A stretch of 64,000 bases of DNA from Cytophagales bacterium. Lineage in GTDB: Bacteria > Bacteroidota > Bacteroidia > Cytophagales > Spirosomataceae. Location of the stretch: NCBI GenBank assembly GCA_013298125.1, contig JAAFJP010000010.1:1-64000 (forward strand). Direction: 5' to 3'. The notes below the pieces were generated by a model. That model was not told where the DNA came from. It did not search any database and saw only the letters and a list, made by a program, of their open reading frames with translations. The translations under genes were made by a program, and so were the position numbers. Positions 24,445 through 31,735 of this stretch are shown piece after piece (within the stretch, counting starts at the first letter, position 1; every line of letters starts with the position of its first letter).

Positions 24445-24540
24445 TAAAAATAAGAGTACCGTTTAACCTCCCGAAAGTAGAAATAACTTTCGGGAAGTTA
24501 TTGCAAGTCAAACATGATACGTTATTTTTTATAATTTCTC
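24445..24540. repeat. TTCCCGAAAGT palindromic repeat, copy 1
   Basis: A 96-bp element with a core hairpin (TCCCGAAAGT...ACTTTCGGGA) and conserved flanks (TAAAAATAAGAGTACC before, AAGTCAAACATGATACGTT after). Copy 2 is at 36603-36698. It ends exactly at the stop codon of the PLP enzyme gene and may work as its terminator. The rest of the 421-bp gap (24120-24540) shows nothing else. Confidence 0.75.
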
Positions 24541-25707
24541 TTATATCAATTCCAAAGCATTCCTCAAATCCTCAATTAAAAAATCAGCATCTTCCAGTCC
24601 AATATACAACCTAATCATCCGATGTTCTGGATTGGTTTTATCATAAATTTCTGGTTTCATACCTGCGGCTTTGGGCATGATTAAGGACTCATGTCCACCC
24701 CAACTGACGGCTAATAAAAAGTTTTTGAGGGATAAAGAAAACAATTCAATCTCCTGATAATCAAGCTCTTTGGGAATAATTGTCAATAATCCACACGCCC
24801 CTGTCATTTGTTTTTGGGCTAATTCGTACTGTGGGAAATCTTTGTCAAATGGAAAAATAACTCGCTCAATTTTGGGATGATTCTTTAAGAAATCAACCAC
24901 TTTTACAGTCGTTTCAGAAATACGTTGTAATCGAATCTCCAAAGTCCGTAAACCCCGAATCAATAGCCACGCATTAAAAGGCGAAATACTTGTACCTGAA
25001 TTGGATAATTCTGAATCAAAAATCTTCTTAATTCTCTCCCTCGAACCCGTAATTACCCCCGCAACGGTATCTGAATGCCCCGCAATATATTTAGTAGCTG
25101 AGTGTAAACACAAGTCAATCCCAAATTTGTGTGGCTTTTGATAAATGGGTGAACAGTATGAATTATCAATGATGGTGGTAATATTTCGAGGCTTTGCAAA
25201 GTCCGCAACTGCCTGTAAATCTTGTAGTTGGAAATCCCAAGAGTTAGGAGATTCTAAATAAATCAAGGTGGTATTTTCTTGACAAGCATTTACAAAATTC
25301 TGAATATCTCGCCCGTCCACGTACGTATGCGTAATGTTGAAACGTGGTAGCACGACCTCAAACATCCGTGCCGCCCACGAGTAAGGCTTGGCAACCGAAA
25401 TAATATGGTCACCAGCTTTGACATTTGCCAAAATACTACAAAAAATGGCTGAACTGCCTGAGTTTGTCACCAAAGCATCTTCCGAACCTTGCAAAGCCGC
25501 TATTTTTTTCCGTAAAATATCAACTGTCGGATTTCGGGATTTTGTGTAAATATATTCACCCGAAAACTCATCTTCAAAAGTCTCTCGGAGCGATTTAAAA
25601 TCCTTGAAAGTGAAGTTGGAAGTTTGGATGATGGGCGGAGCAACAGCATTGAAATATTGCTCACGCTCTTCGGCTAATTGATTGATAATGAAGGAGATAT
25701 TGTCCAC
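24541..25707 (-). CDS. Trans-sulfuration family PLP enzyme
   Basis: A 388-residue Cys/Met metabolism PLP enzyme (cystathionine gamma-synthase/beta-lyase group). Motifs in order: the substrate/cofactor-site YTKSRNPTVDILRKKIAALQGSEDALVTNSGSSA region, ESPNSWDFQLQDL, IIDNSYCSPIYQ, and the PLP lysine in HSATKYIAGHSDTVAG. A C-terminal VSWGGHESLIMP and RLYIGLED complete the family pattern. Cystathionine synthase, beta-lyase and methionine gamma-lyase activities cannot be told apart by eye. The gene is single, with a palindromic repeat upstream of its start. Confidence 0.9.
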   Translation of the reverse strand: MDNISFIINQLAEEREQYFNAVAPPIIQTSNFTFKDFKSLRETFEDEFSGEYIYTKSRNPTVDILRKKIAALQGSEDALVTNSGSSAIFCSILANVKAGDHIISVAKPYSWAARMFEVVLPRFNITHTYVDGRDIQNFVNACQENTTLIYLESPNSWDFQLQDLQAVADFAKPRNITTIIDNSYCSPIYQKPHKFGIDLCLHSATKYIAGHSDTVAGVITGSRERIKKIFDSELSNSGTSISPFNAWLLIRGLRTLEIRLQRISETTVKVVDFLKNHPKIERVIFPFDKDFPQYELAQKQMTGACGLLTIIPKELDYQEIELFSLSLKNFLLAVSWGGHESLIMPKAAGMKPEIYDKTNPEHRMIRLYIGLEDADFLIEDLRNALELI

Positions 25708-25724
25708 GGAGAGAAATTGTATGG

Positions 25725-25871
25725 GAATTGTCTACTTAAAGTCGCAAATCATTTAAAGCCTCACCCCCAACCCCTCTCCCGTGGAGAGGGGAGTATTCTT
25801 CCTCTTTTTTCTCCCCTCTCCACGGGAGAGGGGCTGGGGGTGAGGCTTTGCGACATAAAGTAGATAATTCC
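25725..25871. repeat. CCTCACCCCC palindromic repeat inside a larger palindrome
   Basis: The core repeat at 25759-25845 (CCTCACCCCC...GGGGGTGAGG) is enclosed by a further inverted repeat, GAATTGTCTACTT...AAGTAGATAATTC with GTCGCAAA/TTTGCGAC inside it. The whole 147-bp structure could form one long hairpin. It lies just upstream of the PLP enzyme start and beyond the stop of the truncated regulator. Confidence 0.85.
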
Positions 25872-25895
25872 GAATTGTATTAAATGAAAACACAA

Positions 25896-26711
25896 TTAAA
25901 GGGAATTTCTCTGAATAAACAAAAATGGATTACGGATATGTTCTTTTTTACCGTTTAAGATTAAATTGGCAGCCGTTTTTCCTAATTGAAAATGGTCGGT
26001 GGTTACAACGGTAATTCCTCCCGAGAGGACTTCTTTGACGGGCGTTTCGTTGTAAGAAAGAATGCCAATATCTTTTCCTATTTGTAAGTTTTGTTGCTGG
26101 CAGTTTTTTAAAATAATTGCCAAAAAACGTTCTGATAAAACCAGATACATTTCGTCCTTACGGATATTTTCAGAGATAACTTCTGTGTAAATATTGTATT
26201 TCAAGTTATTTTCCTTCGCAAAACGAGTCACCCCTTCCATAATATCAAGCGAGTAAAAATACTTTTCTTGAATAACAAAATTTAAGGTTTTGTACTTCGT
26301 AATTAAATGTTTTTCTCTGGACAGTGCCTCATAAATATCCTCCTCAAAATCCTGATATACACAAGCATATTCACCTCTGATGAATTCATTTTTTTTATCC
26401 AAAATCAATAATTTTTCTTTCGGAATACTATTGACCGTTTTTAAAATATCCTCATTAACATGGCTTGCATGAAGCATAATCGCAAAGTAATCGTAGGTAT
26501 TGATTTTCTCACGAATGACCTGAGCAAAGTGTGAAGAGTTCTGGTTGTTGAGGGGATGAATGTACAAATCTATCGAAGCCCCGCCATTCATTTGGGACAC
26601 AAAACCATCGTAAATCTCATTTCTGAAATCACTCAGCCGATTGAAAATCAGCAAGACTTTCAACTCGGTATTTGGGGTTTTAGTTATTGAAATGGCTAAT
26701 GGATTACTCAC
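25896..26711 (-). CDS. GntR-type regulator ligand domain lacking the DNA-binding domain
   Basis: A 271-residue protein homologous along its length to residues about 90-342 of the GntR-family regulator encoded at 27210 (compare LKVLLIFNRLSDFRNEIYDGF with TKIFFLVGKITENNKAIFNAF, and the shared KYKTLNFV...ILKNCQQQNLQIGKDIGILSYN block). The periplasmic-binding-like ligand domain is complete, but the winged helix is absent: the frame starts with a GTG directly after a low-complexity AGTGATTAGT repeat. It may be a remnant, or a free ligand-binding subunit that dimerises with the full-length regulator. The two genes are divergent. Confidence 0.75.
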   Translation of the reverse strand: MSNPLAISITKTPNTELKVLLIFNRLSDFRNEIYDGFVSQMNGGASIDLYIHPLNNQNSSHFAQVIREKINTYDYFAIMLHASHVNEDILKTVNSIPKEKLLILDKKNEFIRGEYACVYQDFEEDIYEALSREKHLITKYKTLNFVIQEKYFYSLDIMEGVTRFAKENNLKYNIYTEVISENIRKDEMYLVLSERFLAIILKNCQQQNLQIGKDIGILSYNETPVKEVLSGGITVVTTDHFQLGKTAANLILNGKKEHIRNPFLFIQRNSL

Positions 26712-27046
26712 GAAAACGAATGTAAGTAGTGATTAGTAAATAGTGATTGGTGATTAGTATTATAAACACTTGACTGCCAATTATTTACAAAAATCAAAAC
26801 ATCGGTTAAACTGTATCTATTACTTGTTAAAACAACACCAAGTAAAGAATTCTACCCAAAAGAAATATCCTGACCTATGCAGATACCCAAAGTCAGGTCA
26901 TTGCAGGTCAGAAATACTCAATTCTAAGGCTTTTTGTAAGATTTGTACCAGAATTTGAAAGAATAATCCTAACAGTCTTGCTAATGAACTCAGTAATTTT
27001 ACATAAAAATAATTGCACTTTTTTGCTAATAAATTATACTAAACCG
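26712..27046. other. Intergenic region between divergent regulator genes
   Basis: It contains a degenerate repeat of AGTGATTAG/AGTAAATAGTGATTGG units (26722-26760) at the start of the truncated gene, and a hairpin at 26870-26911 (CTGACCTatGCA...TGCAGGTCAG with an extra AGGTCA inside) that could be an operator for the GntR-type regulator. No ORF is convincing. Confidence 0.4.
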
Positions 27047-27178
27047 ATGAAAATTAGTTTATCCAATTCGCAAGAAAAATTGAAGAATGTATTTGCGAAA
27101 AAATCGAATTTCTTAGAATTCTCCTTAGTAACTATCATCTTTATTCTGATTTTACTAATGATTAAAATAGTATTATAA
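27047..27178 (+). CDS. Possible 43-aa single-span membrane peptide
   Basis: A short frame starting MKISLSNSQEKLKNVF with a basic N-terminal part and one hydrophobic helix (FSLVTIIFILILLMIKIVL) at its C-terminal end. It lies 31 bp upstream of the GntR-type regulator gene. It is real only if translated; its composition is plausible for a small membrane protein. No family was recognised. Confidence 0.35.
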   Translation: MKISLSNSQEKLKNVFAKKSNFLEFSLVTIIFILILLMIKIVL

Positions 27179-27209
27179 ATTTCTGTTAATTTCAAAACGA
27201 CCCACAATT

Positions 27210-28238
27210 ATGATAGCAACATTTAGAAACTTCGCTAATGCAAAGCAAGATTCCAAAACACCAAAATATCAACAATTAGTAAATACCTTGTTGGTGGACA
27301 TCAAAAAAGGTAATTTACAAACGGGCGAAAGACTCCCTTCTATCAACGAAGCCAGTGAGGAATGTTACCTCTCACGTGACACTGTTGAACGGGCATATTC
27401 AGAACTCCACCGCTTGGGAGTTATCACTTCTATTTTCAGAAAAGGTTATTTTATTTCTGGAAAATCTGCGAAAACTAAGACCAAAATTTTCTTTTTGGTT
27501 GGCAAAATTACCGAAAATAATAAGGCTATCTTCAACGCATTCGTCAATTATGCAGGTAAAGACGTAGCGGTAGATATTTTTACTTATAATTACAAAAACG
27601 AAAATTTCAGAGAAATCATCAACGACCATTTGGGGAATTATCATTACTACGTAATTATGCCTCACCTAATGGATGAAACAGATGAGAATCTGAAATGTTT
27701 GAAGAAAATCACGGGCGAAAGACTCATTTTTCTTGACCAAGCTATGCCTTCTCTTGTGAATGCTAATTCGTCAGTTTTGTGCAATGCAGGACAAGAGATT
27801 TGTAACGTGATGCAACAAAATGCCAAACATTTTAAGAAATACAAAACGTTAAACTTGGTCTTGACCGAAGAAGAATATTTTGATGCTGAATTAATTACAG
27901 GTTTCAGAAATTTCTGTGAGAAAAATAATTATGATTTTCAGGTACTTGATGGTTTTGAGGATGAGGATGTTGAAGAAGGAAATGTCTATTTTACGATGGA
28001 AGACATTGACTTGGTGGCAGCCATTAAATCCGCCCAAAATCAAAATTTGGAACTTGGAAAACAAGTGGGTTTAATCTCTTTGAATGATTCTTGTTACAAA
28101 GAAATATTGGCGGGTGGTATCAGTATTATTTCAGCAAAGCCAACCGAAGTGGGAAAATTAGCCGCTGAATTGGTACTGGGAGGCAAACGCCAGTCGATGA
28201 ATGTTTCGATGGAAATGATTTTGAGAAAATCTCTTTAA
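27210..28238 (+). CDS. GntR-family regulator with periplasmic-binding-like domain
   Basis: A 342-residue regulator. The N-terminal winged helix (YQQLVNTLLVDIKKGNLQTG then LPSINEASEECYLSRDTVERAYSEL, residues about 20-75) is GntR-type. The C-terminal 250 residues form a LacI-like ligand-binding domain, a common plan in Bacteroidota. It probably senses a sugar or related metabolite. It is divergent from a shorter paralogue that has only the ligand domain. A strong terminator follows at 28262. Confidence 0.88.
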   Translation: MIATFRNFANAKQDSKTPKYQQLVNTLLVDIKKGNLQTGERLPSINEASEECYLSRDTVERAYSELHRLGVITSIFRKGYFISGKSAKTKTKIFFLVGKITENNKAIFNAFVNYAGKDVAVDIFTYNYKNENFREIINDHLGNYHYYVIMPHLMDETDENLKCLKKITGERLIFLDQAMPSLVNANSSVLCNAGQEICNVMQQNAKHFKKYKTLNLVLTEEEYFDAELITGFRNFCEKNNYDFQVLDGFEDEDVEEGNVYFTMEDIDLVAAIKSAQNQNLELGKQVGLISLNDSCYKEILAGGISIISAKPTEVGKLAAELVLGGKRQSMNVSMEMILRKSL

Positions 28239-28261
28239 AATATAAATACCACTCTCAGTTA

Positions 28262-28290
28262 AAGCCCTCGCACTTTGTGAGGGCTTTTTG
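28262..28290 (+). terminator. Rho-independent terminator of the GntR gene
   Basis: The stem AAGCCCTC/GAGGGCTT (28262-28269 and 28279-28286) is followed by a run of T, 23 bp beyond the stop codon. Confidence 0.88.
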
Positions 28291-28314
28291 TTTTTCATAC
28301 ACTGTATATTTCCG

Positions 28315-28322
28315 TATCTTTG
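28315..28322 (+). promoter_or_regulatory. Putative -7 box of lpxH
   Basis: TATCTTTG matches TAnnTTTG and lies 46 bp before the ATG at 28368. The -33 element is not clear because the upstream sequence is the T-run of the preceding terminator. Confidence 0.5.
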
Positions 28323-28367
28323 GCGAAACGTGTACCCAAAAGTATTGGGTTCACGTTAAATAAATAC

Positions 28368-29189
28368 ATGACGACCATTCATTTACAACCCAACAAAAAA
28401 ATATATTTTGCCTCAGACTTTCATTTGGGCTACCCCGACCACGAAACCAGTCTTGTCCGAGAGAGAAAGGTTGTCGCTTGGCTCGATTCCATTAAAACGG
28501 ATGCACAAGTGGTATTTTTGTTAGGAGATATTTTTGATTTTTGGTTTGAATATAAAAATGTCATTCCGAAAGGGTTTGTGCGTTTGCAAGGCAAATTGGC
28601 AGAATTATCTGACTCAGGAATCGAAATTATCATCTTTACGGGCAATCATGATATTTGGATGTTTGATTATTTTACGAAAGAAATGAACATCAAAGTTTAT
28701 CGTGATTTTCAGGAATACGAGGTTTTGGCAGTCGGCAGTCGGCAGTCGGCAATCGGTAGTTTAAACGCTAAATCTTCTACTTTTTATATTGTTCACGGAG
28801 ACGGCTTAGGTCCTGGGGATTATGGGTATAAATTTTTGAAAAAGGTATTTGAATCAAAATTAGCTCAATGGGCGTTTTCGTGGCTTCATCCACACATTGG
28901 AATTGCGTTGGCAAATTTTTGGTCGGGCAGTCGGAAAGATGAGGAGAGAATCAAACGAGAATTACAATTCAGAGGTGACGGCGAATGGCTTTGGAGTTTT
29001 GCGAAGGAACAAGAAGCCCTCAAACACCATGATTTCTACGTTTTTGGGCATCGTCATTTATTGTTGGATTTACCCGTAGGAGAAAATAGTCGTTATATTA
29101 ATCTCGGTCAATGGGCTTATGATGATGAAAATAGTAATCATTTTGCGGTTTTTGATGGAGAAGAATTCATTGTAAAAAAGTATAGTTAA
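28368..29189 (+). CDS. lpxH: UDP-2,3-diacylglucosamine diphosphatase (LpxH-like)
   Basis: A 273-residue calcineurin-like phosphoesterase with all five metal-binding blocks: SDFHLG (Asp17, His19), LLGDIFDFW, FTGNHDIW, HGDGLGPGD and FGHRHL. The DIFDFW and LGPGDYGYKF features fit the LpxH branch of lipid A synthesis, which removes UMP from UDP-2,3-diacylglucosamine at the membrane. The ATG at 28368 is preferred over an upstream TTG frame because it starts the conserved region. Oddity: after EVLAVGSRQSAIGS, residues 120-135 are encoded by a GGCAGTC heptamer repeat and look inserted between two motifs. kptA follows 1 bp later. Confidence 0.88.
   Translation: MTTIHLQPNKKIYFASDFHLGYPDHETSLVRERKVVAWLDSIKTDAQVVFLLGDIFDFWFEYKNVIPKGFVRLQGKLAELSDSGIEIIIFTGNHDIWMFDYFTKEMNIKVYRDFQEYEVLAVGSRQSAIGSLNAKSSTFYIVHGDGLGPGDYGYKFLKKVFESKLAQWAFSWLHPHIGIALANFWSGSRKDEERIKRELQFRGDGEWLWSFAKEQEALKHHDFYVFGHRHLLLDLPVGENSRYINLGQWAYDDENSNHFAVFDGEEFIVKKYS
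28727..28754 (+). repeat. GGCAGTC tandem heptamer inside lpxH
   Basis: Four adjoining 7-bp units (three GGCAGTC and one GGCAATC) lie in frame in a loop between the GNHD and HGD motifs of LpxH. Because the unit is 7 bp, gain or loss of a single copy would shift the frame. Confidence 0.85.
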
Positions 29190-29190
29190 A

Positions 29191-29739
29191 ATGTTATCAG
29201 AAAAAGAAACAACCCATATAAGTAAACTCCTCAGCCTCGTACTGAGGCATAATCCAGCTCAGTTAGGCATTAGTCTCGATGATGAAGGCTGGACAGATGT
29301 TGATATTTTAATCAACAAAATTCAGAAAAAAGGAATCGAAATCGACTTTGAGATTTTATCATACGTTGTTGAAACCAATAATAAAAAACGTTTTGCTTTC
29401 AACGAAGATTTAACAAAAATTAGAGCCAGTCAAGGGCATTCGGTGGAGGTAAATCTGCAATATGAATCGGTAGTTCCACCAGAGATTTTATTTCATGGAA
29501 CAGCAAGTCGATTTGTTGAAAGCATCCAAGCAACGGGTTTATCCAAACAATCTCGCCTACACGTACACTTATCTTCCAATGAAGAAACAGCCTTAAAAGT
29601 AGGTCAGCGACACGGAAAGCCAGTTATTCTTCAAGTCAAAGCATTGGAAATGAGTAAAATAGGATTTGTTTTTCATTTATCCGAAAATAATGTTTGGCTG
29701 ACGGATAATGTTCCTGTTGAGTTTATTATGCTTCCGTAA
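29191..29739 (+). CDS. kptA: RNA 2'-phosphotransferase
   Basis: A 182-residue Tpt1/KptA protein that transfers a 2'-phosphate from RNA to NAD. N-terminal lobe: SKLLSLVLRHNPAQLGI and DVDILINKI. C-terminal ADP-ribosyltransferase-like lobe: IRASQGHSVEV, then LFHGTASRFV, LHVHLSSNEETA and a final NNVWLTDNVPVEF, which are the usual conserved blocks, including the Arg-His-His-Arg type residues. It starts 1 bp after lpxH and is probably cotranscribed. In bacteria without tRNA-splicing ligase of the yeast type its role is unclear; RNA repair is a family-level guess. Confidence 0.92.
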   Translation: MLSEKETTHISKLLSLVLRHNPAQLGISLDDEGWTDVDILINKIQKKGIEIDFEILSYVVETNNKKRFAFNEDLTKIRASQGHSVEVNLQYESVVPPEILFHGTASRFVESIQATGLSKQSRLHVHLSSNEETALKVGQRHGKPVILQVKALEMSKIGFVFHLSENNVWLTDNVPVEFIMLP

Positions 29740-29762
29740 AATTAGATTTACTGTTGCATTTT

Positions 29763-29853
29763 CACCTCACCCCCAACCCCTCTCCCGTGGAGAGGGGAGT
29801 ATGACACCGTATAAAACTCCCCTCTCCACGGGAGAGGGGCTGGGGGTGAGGTG
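29763..29853. repeat. CCTCACCCCC palindromic repeat (intergenic)
   Basis: A 91-bp near-perfect palindrome, CACCTCACCCCC...GGGGGTGAGGTG, with TTT/AAA extensions on either side. It lies between kptA and the GH32 gene, 24 bp after the kptA stop, and could act as a terminator-like hairpin. Confidence 0.9.
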
Positions 29854-29898
29854 AAAAATGCACATCATTTCTTGTATATAAATCCTCCACAGGGTCAC

Positions 29899-29906
29899 TA
29901 AATTTG
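29899..29906 (+). promoter_or_regulatory. -7 box directly at the GH32 start
   Basis: TAAATTTG fits TAnnTTTG and ends 5 bp before the ATG at 29912. A start site at the usual distance would give a leaderless or nearly leaderless message. The possible -33 TTG (29872-29874) is 24 bp upstream, longer than usual. Confidence 0.45.
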
Positions 29907-29911
29907 TACAA

Positions 29912-31435
29912 ATGAAAAAACTCCTCCTCCTTTTCCTCTTTTCCCCTCTTTCCCTTTTAGCTCAAACGCCAAAAGAAACCCCTCATTGGCGACCAGCCTA
30001 TCATTTTACGCCACAAAAAAACTGGACGAATGACCCTAACGGTATGGTTTATTATCAAGGAGAATACCACCTTTTTTATCAACATAATCCCTATGAAAAC
30101 AAATGGGGACACATGAGTTGGGGACACGCTGTGAGTAAAAACTTGGTCGATTGGGAACATTTACCCATTGCGATTCCAGAAGATTCGGTTTGGATTTTTT
30201 CGGGAAGTGTAGTGGTTGATGAAAACAATTCGAGTGGCTTTCAGACAGGTTCAGAGCCTTGTATGGTTGCCCTTTATACGGCAGACTATCACGATGGGAA
30301 AAAGGAGGCTCAATACCTTGCTTACTCCAATGACCGAGGGCGTACTTGGACAAAATATGCAGGCAATCCTGTCATAGATTTACACATGACCGACTTCCGT
30401 GACCCTCATGTGATTTGGCACGAAAAAACGCAAAACTGGGTGATGTCTGTGGTCTTTCCGAAAGAATATAAAGTTGTCTTTTTTACCTCCAAAAATCTCA
30501 AAAACTGGACTCGTGTAGGCGAATTTGGCGATCAAGGAGAAGTCCGTAAAATATGGGAATGTCCTGCCTTAGTTGAAATGCCCCTTGAAGGTAATCCTCA
30601 GAATACCAAATGGTTACTATTTATTTCTACGAATGGAGCAACAGAGAAATTTGAGGGAATGCAATATTTTGTAGGTGATTTTGACGGAACAACTTTCAAA
30701 AACGCCAACTCGCCCGAAACAAAATTATACGTAGATTATGGCAAAGATTTTTATGCAGGAATTCCCTACACAGATGCACCTGAGAATCAGAAAATTTTGT
30801 TAGGTTGGATGTCAAGCTGGCAATATGCCGATGCCGTCCCAACTTATCCGTGGAAAGGGGCAATGGCGATTCCGAGAAGTATGAAATTACGCAAAACAGT
30901 GGAGGGTTTAAGGTTATTTCAAGAGCCTGTTTCGATGTTACAACCAAAAGATACTTACCGAGTTTTTGAAAAAAGTGATTTTGTATTTTCCAAAGAAAAG
31001 CAATTGGACGGTATGAGCCTTTTTGCTAAAAATTCTTACATGGTAGAAATAGAATTTGAGTTGAAATCCGCCAAAGATTTTGGATTAAAAATCGCCCGAA
31101 AGAAAGACAAAATGGATGATAAAAAGATTTTGCAAGAAACCATTATCGGATATAATCGGAAGACGGAACAATTGTACATCGACAGAACAAAATCTGGATT
31201 GATGATTAAAGAAAATTTTGCTTCGATTGATAAAGCTGATTTGAAATTGGAAGGTAATGTCTTGAAATTGAAGGTTTTAGTAGATAAATCATCCGTAGAA
31301 GTTTTTGCAAACGATGGAAAAGTAGCAATAACGAATTTGATTTTTCCAGAAGAAAATACTAATATGTTTTCTTTGTTTACGGCGAGTGGGAAGGTGAAGG
31401 TTAAATATTTGAAAATTTCTGATTTGTCGAGATAG
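29912..31435 (+). CDS. Secreted GH32 fructan beta-fructosidase/levanase-type enzyme
   Basis: A 507-residue glycoside hydrolase family 32 enzyme with a signal peptide (residues 1-18, ending LLAQ). The nucleophile block is NWTNDPNG (Asp41), followed by LFYQHNP, the transition-state stabiliser FRDPHVIW and the acid/base block WECPALV, all in the expected order. A C-terminal beta-sandwich covers about residues 350-507. It hydrolyses fructose-containing sugars outside the cytoplasm; inulin, levan and sucrose cannot be told apart by eye. It stands alone here, with no neighbouring SusC/SusD or transporter. Confidence 0.93.
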   Translation: MKKLLLLFLFSPLSLLAQTPKETPHWRPAYHFTPQKNWTNDPNGMVYYQGEYHLFYQHNPYENKWGHMSWGHAVSKNLVDWEHLPIAIPEDSVWIFSGSVVVDENNSSGFQTGSEPCMVALYTADYHDGKKEAQYLAYSNDRGRTWTKYAGNPVIDLHMTDFRDPHVIWHEKTQNWVMSVVFPKEYKVVFFTSKNLKNWTRVGEFGDQGEVRKIWECPALVEMPLEGNPQNTKWLLFISTNGATEKFEGMQYFVGDFDGTTFKNANSPETKLYVDYGKDFYAGIPYTDAPENQKILLGWMSSWQYADAVPTYPWKGAMAIPRSMKLRKTVEGLRLFQEPVSMLQPKDTYRVFEKSDFVFSKEKQLDGMSLFAKNSYMVEIEFELKSAKDFGLKIARKKDKMDDKKILQETIIGYNRKTEQLYIDRTKSGLMIKENFASIDKADLKLEGNVLKLKVLVDKSSVEVFANDGKVAITNLIFPEENTNMFSLFTASGKVKVKYLKISDLSR

Positions 31436-31509
31436 CAATACAATAAAGTGGCTTGAAATTTGTTTTATAGCTGTTTAATCAGTCAAACTTTCTTAATTAC
31501 AATACAGCT

Positions 31510-31608
31510 ATGAGGACATTATCATTAATTGCCATCGCTATTATTGCATCAGGCGTTCTACTTTCTTTCAAGAAAAAATCTTCTTCGGATGATAGTTTGG
31601 GAGTATAG
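31510..31608 (+). CDS. Very small membrane peptide (32 aa)
   Basis: An ATG frame reads MRTLSLIAIAIIASGVLLSF followed by KKKSSSDDSLGV, with one hydrophobic helix and a charged C-terminal tail. It follows the GH32 gene by 75 bp on the same strand. The pattern (short helix, Lys cluster, acidic end) looks like a real small membrane peptide, but the length makes chance possible. Confidence 0.4.
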   Translation: MRTLSLIAIAIIASGVLLSFKKKSSSDDSLGV

Positions 31609-31623
31609 GTTGGTGATTGGTTT

Positions 31624-31735
31624 ATTGGTTACTGGAAAATTGGGAAAATAGCATTTTCCAGTAACCAATTTCCCTATAAATAAACCAATAACCAATTTCC
31701 CAGTAACCAATTCCCCAATAAACCAGTAACTAATT
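31624..31735. repeat. TTGGTTACTGG inverted and tandem repeats
   Basis: A perfect 17-bp inverted repeat (31624-31640 and 31653-31669) is followed by several degenerate copies of CCAGTAACCAATT. The repeats reach the 3' end of the large Ig-like gene (stop at 31730), where CCTCACCCCAGCCCC sequence begins inside the last codons. Confidence 0.75.

Noticed and set aside
28727-28754. Ordinary phase-variation switch of lpxH
   Set aside because: Tempting because of the heptamer repeat, but LpxH is normally essential, so on/off switching is unlikely; kept only as an observation.
10899-29853. Proline- and glycine-rich ORFs in the intergenic palindromic repeats
   Set aside because: The peptides (SPxERG, PLSxGEG) arise from the repeat sequence itself in either orientation and have no start or context of their own in the intergenic copies.
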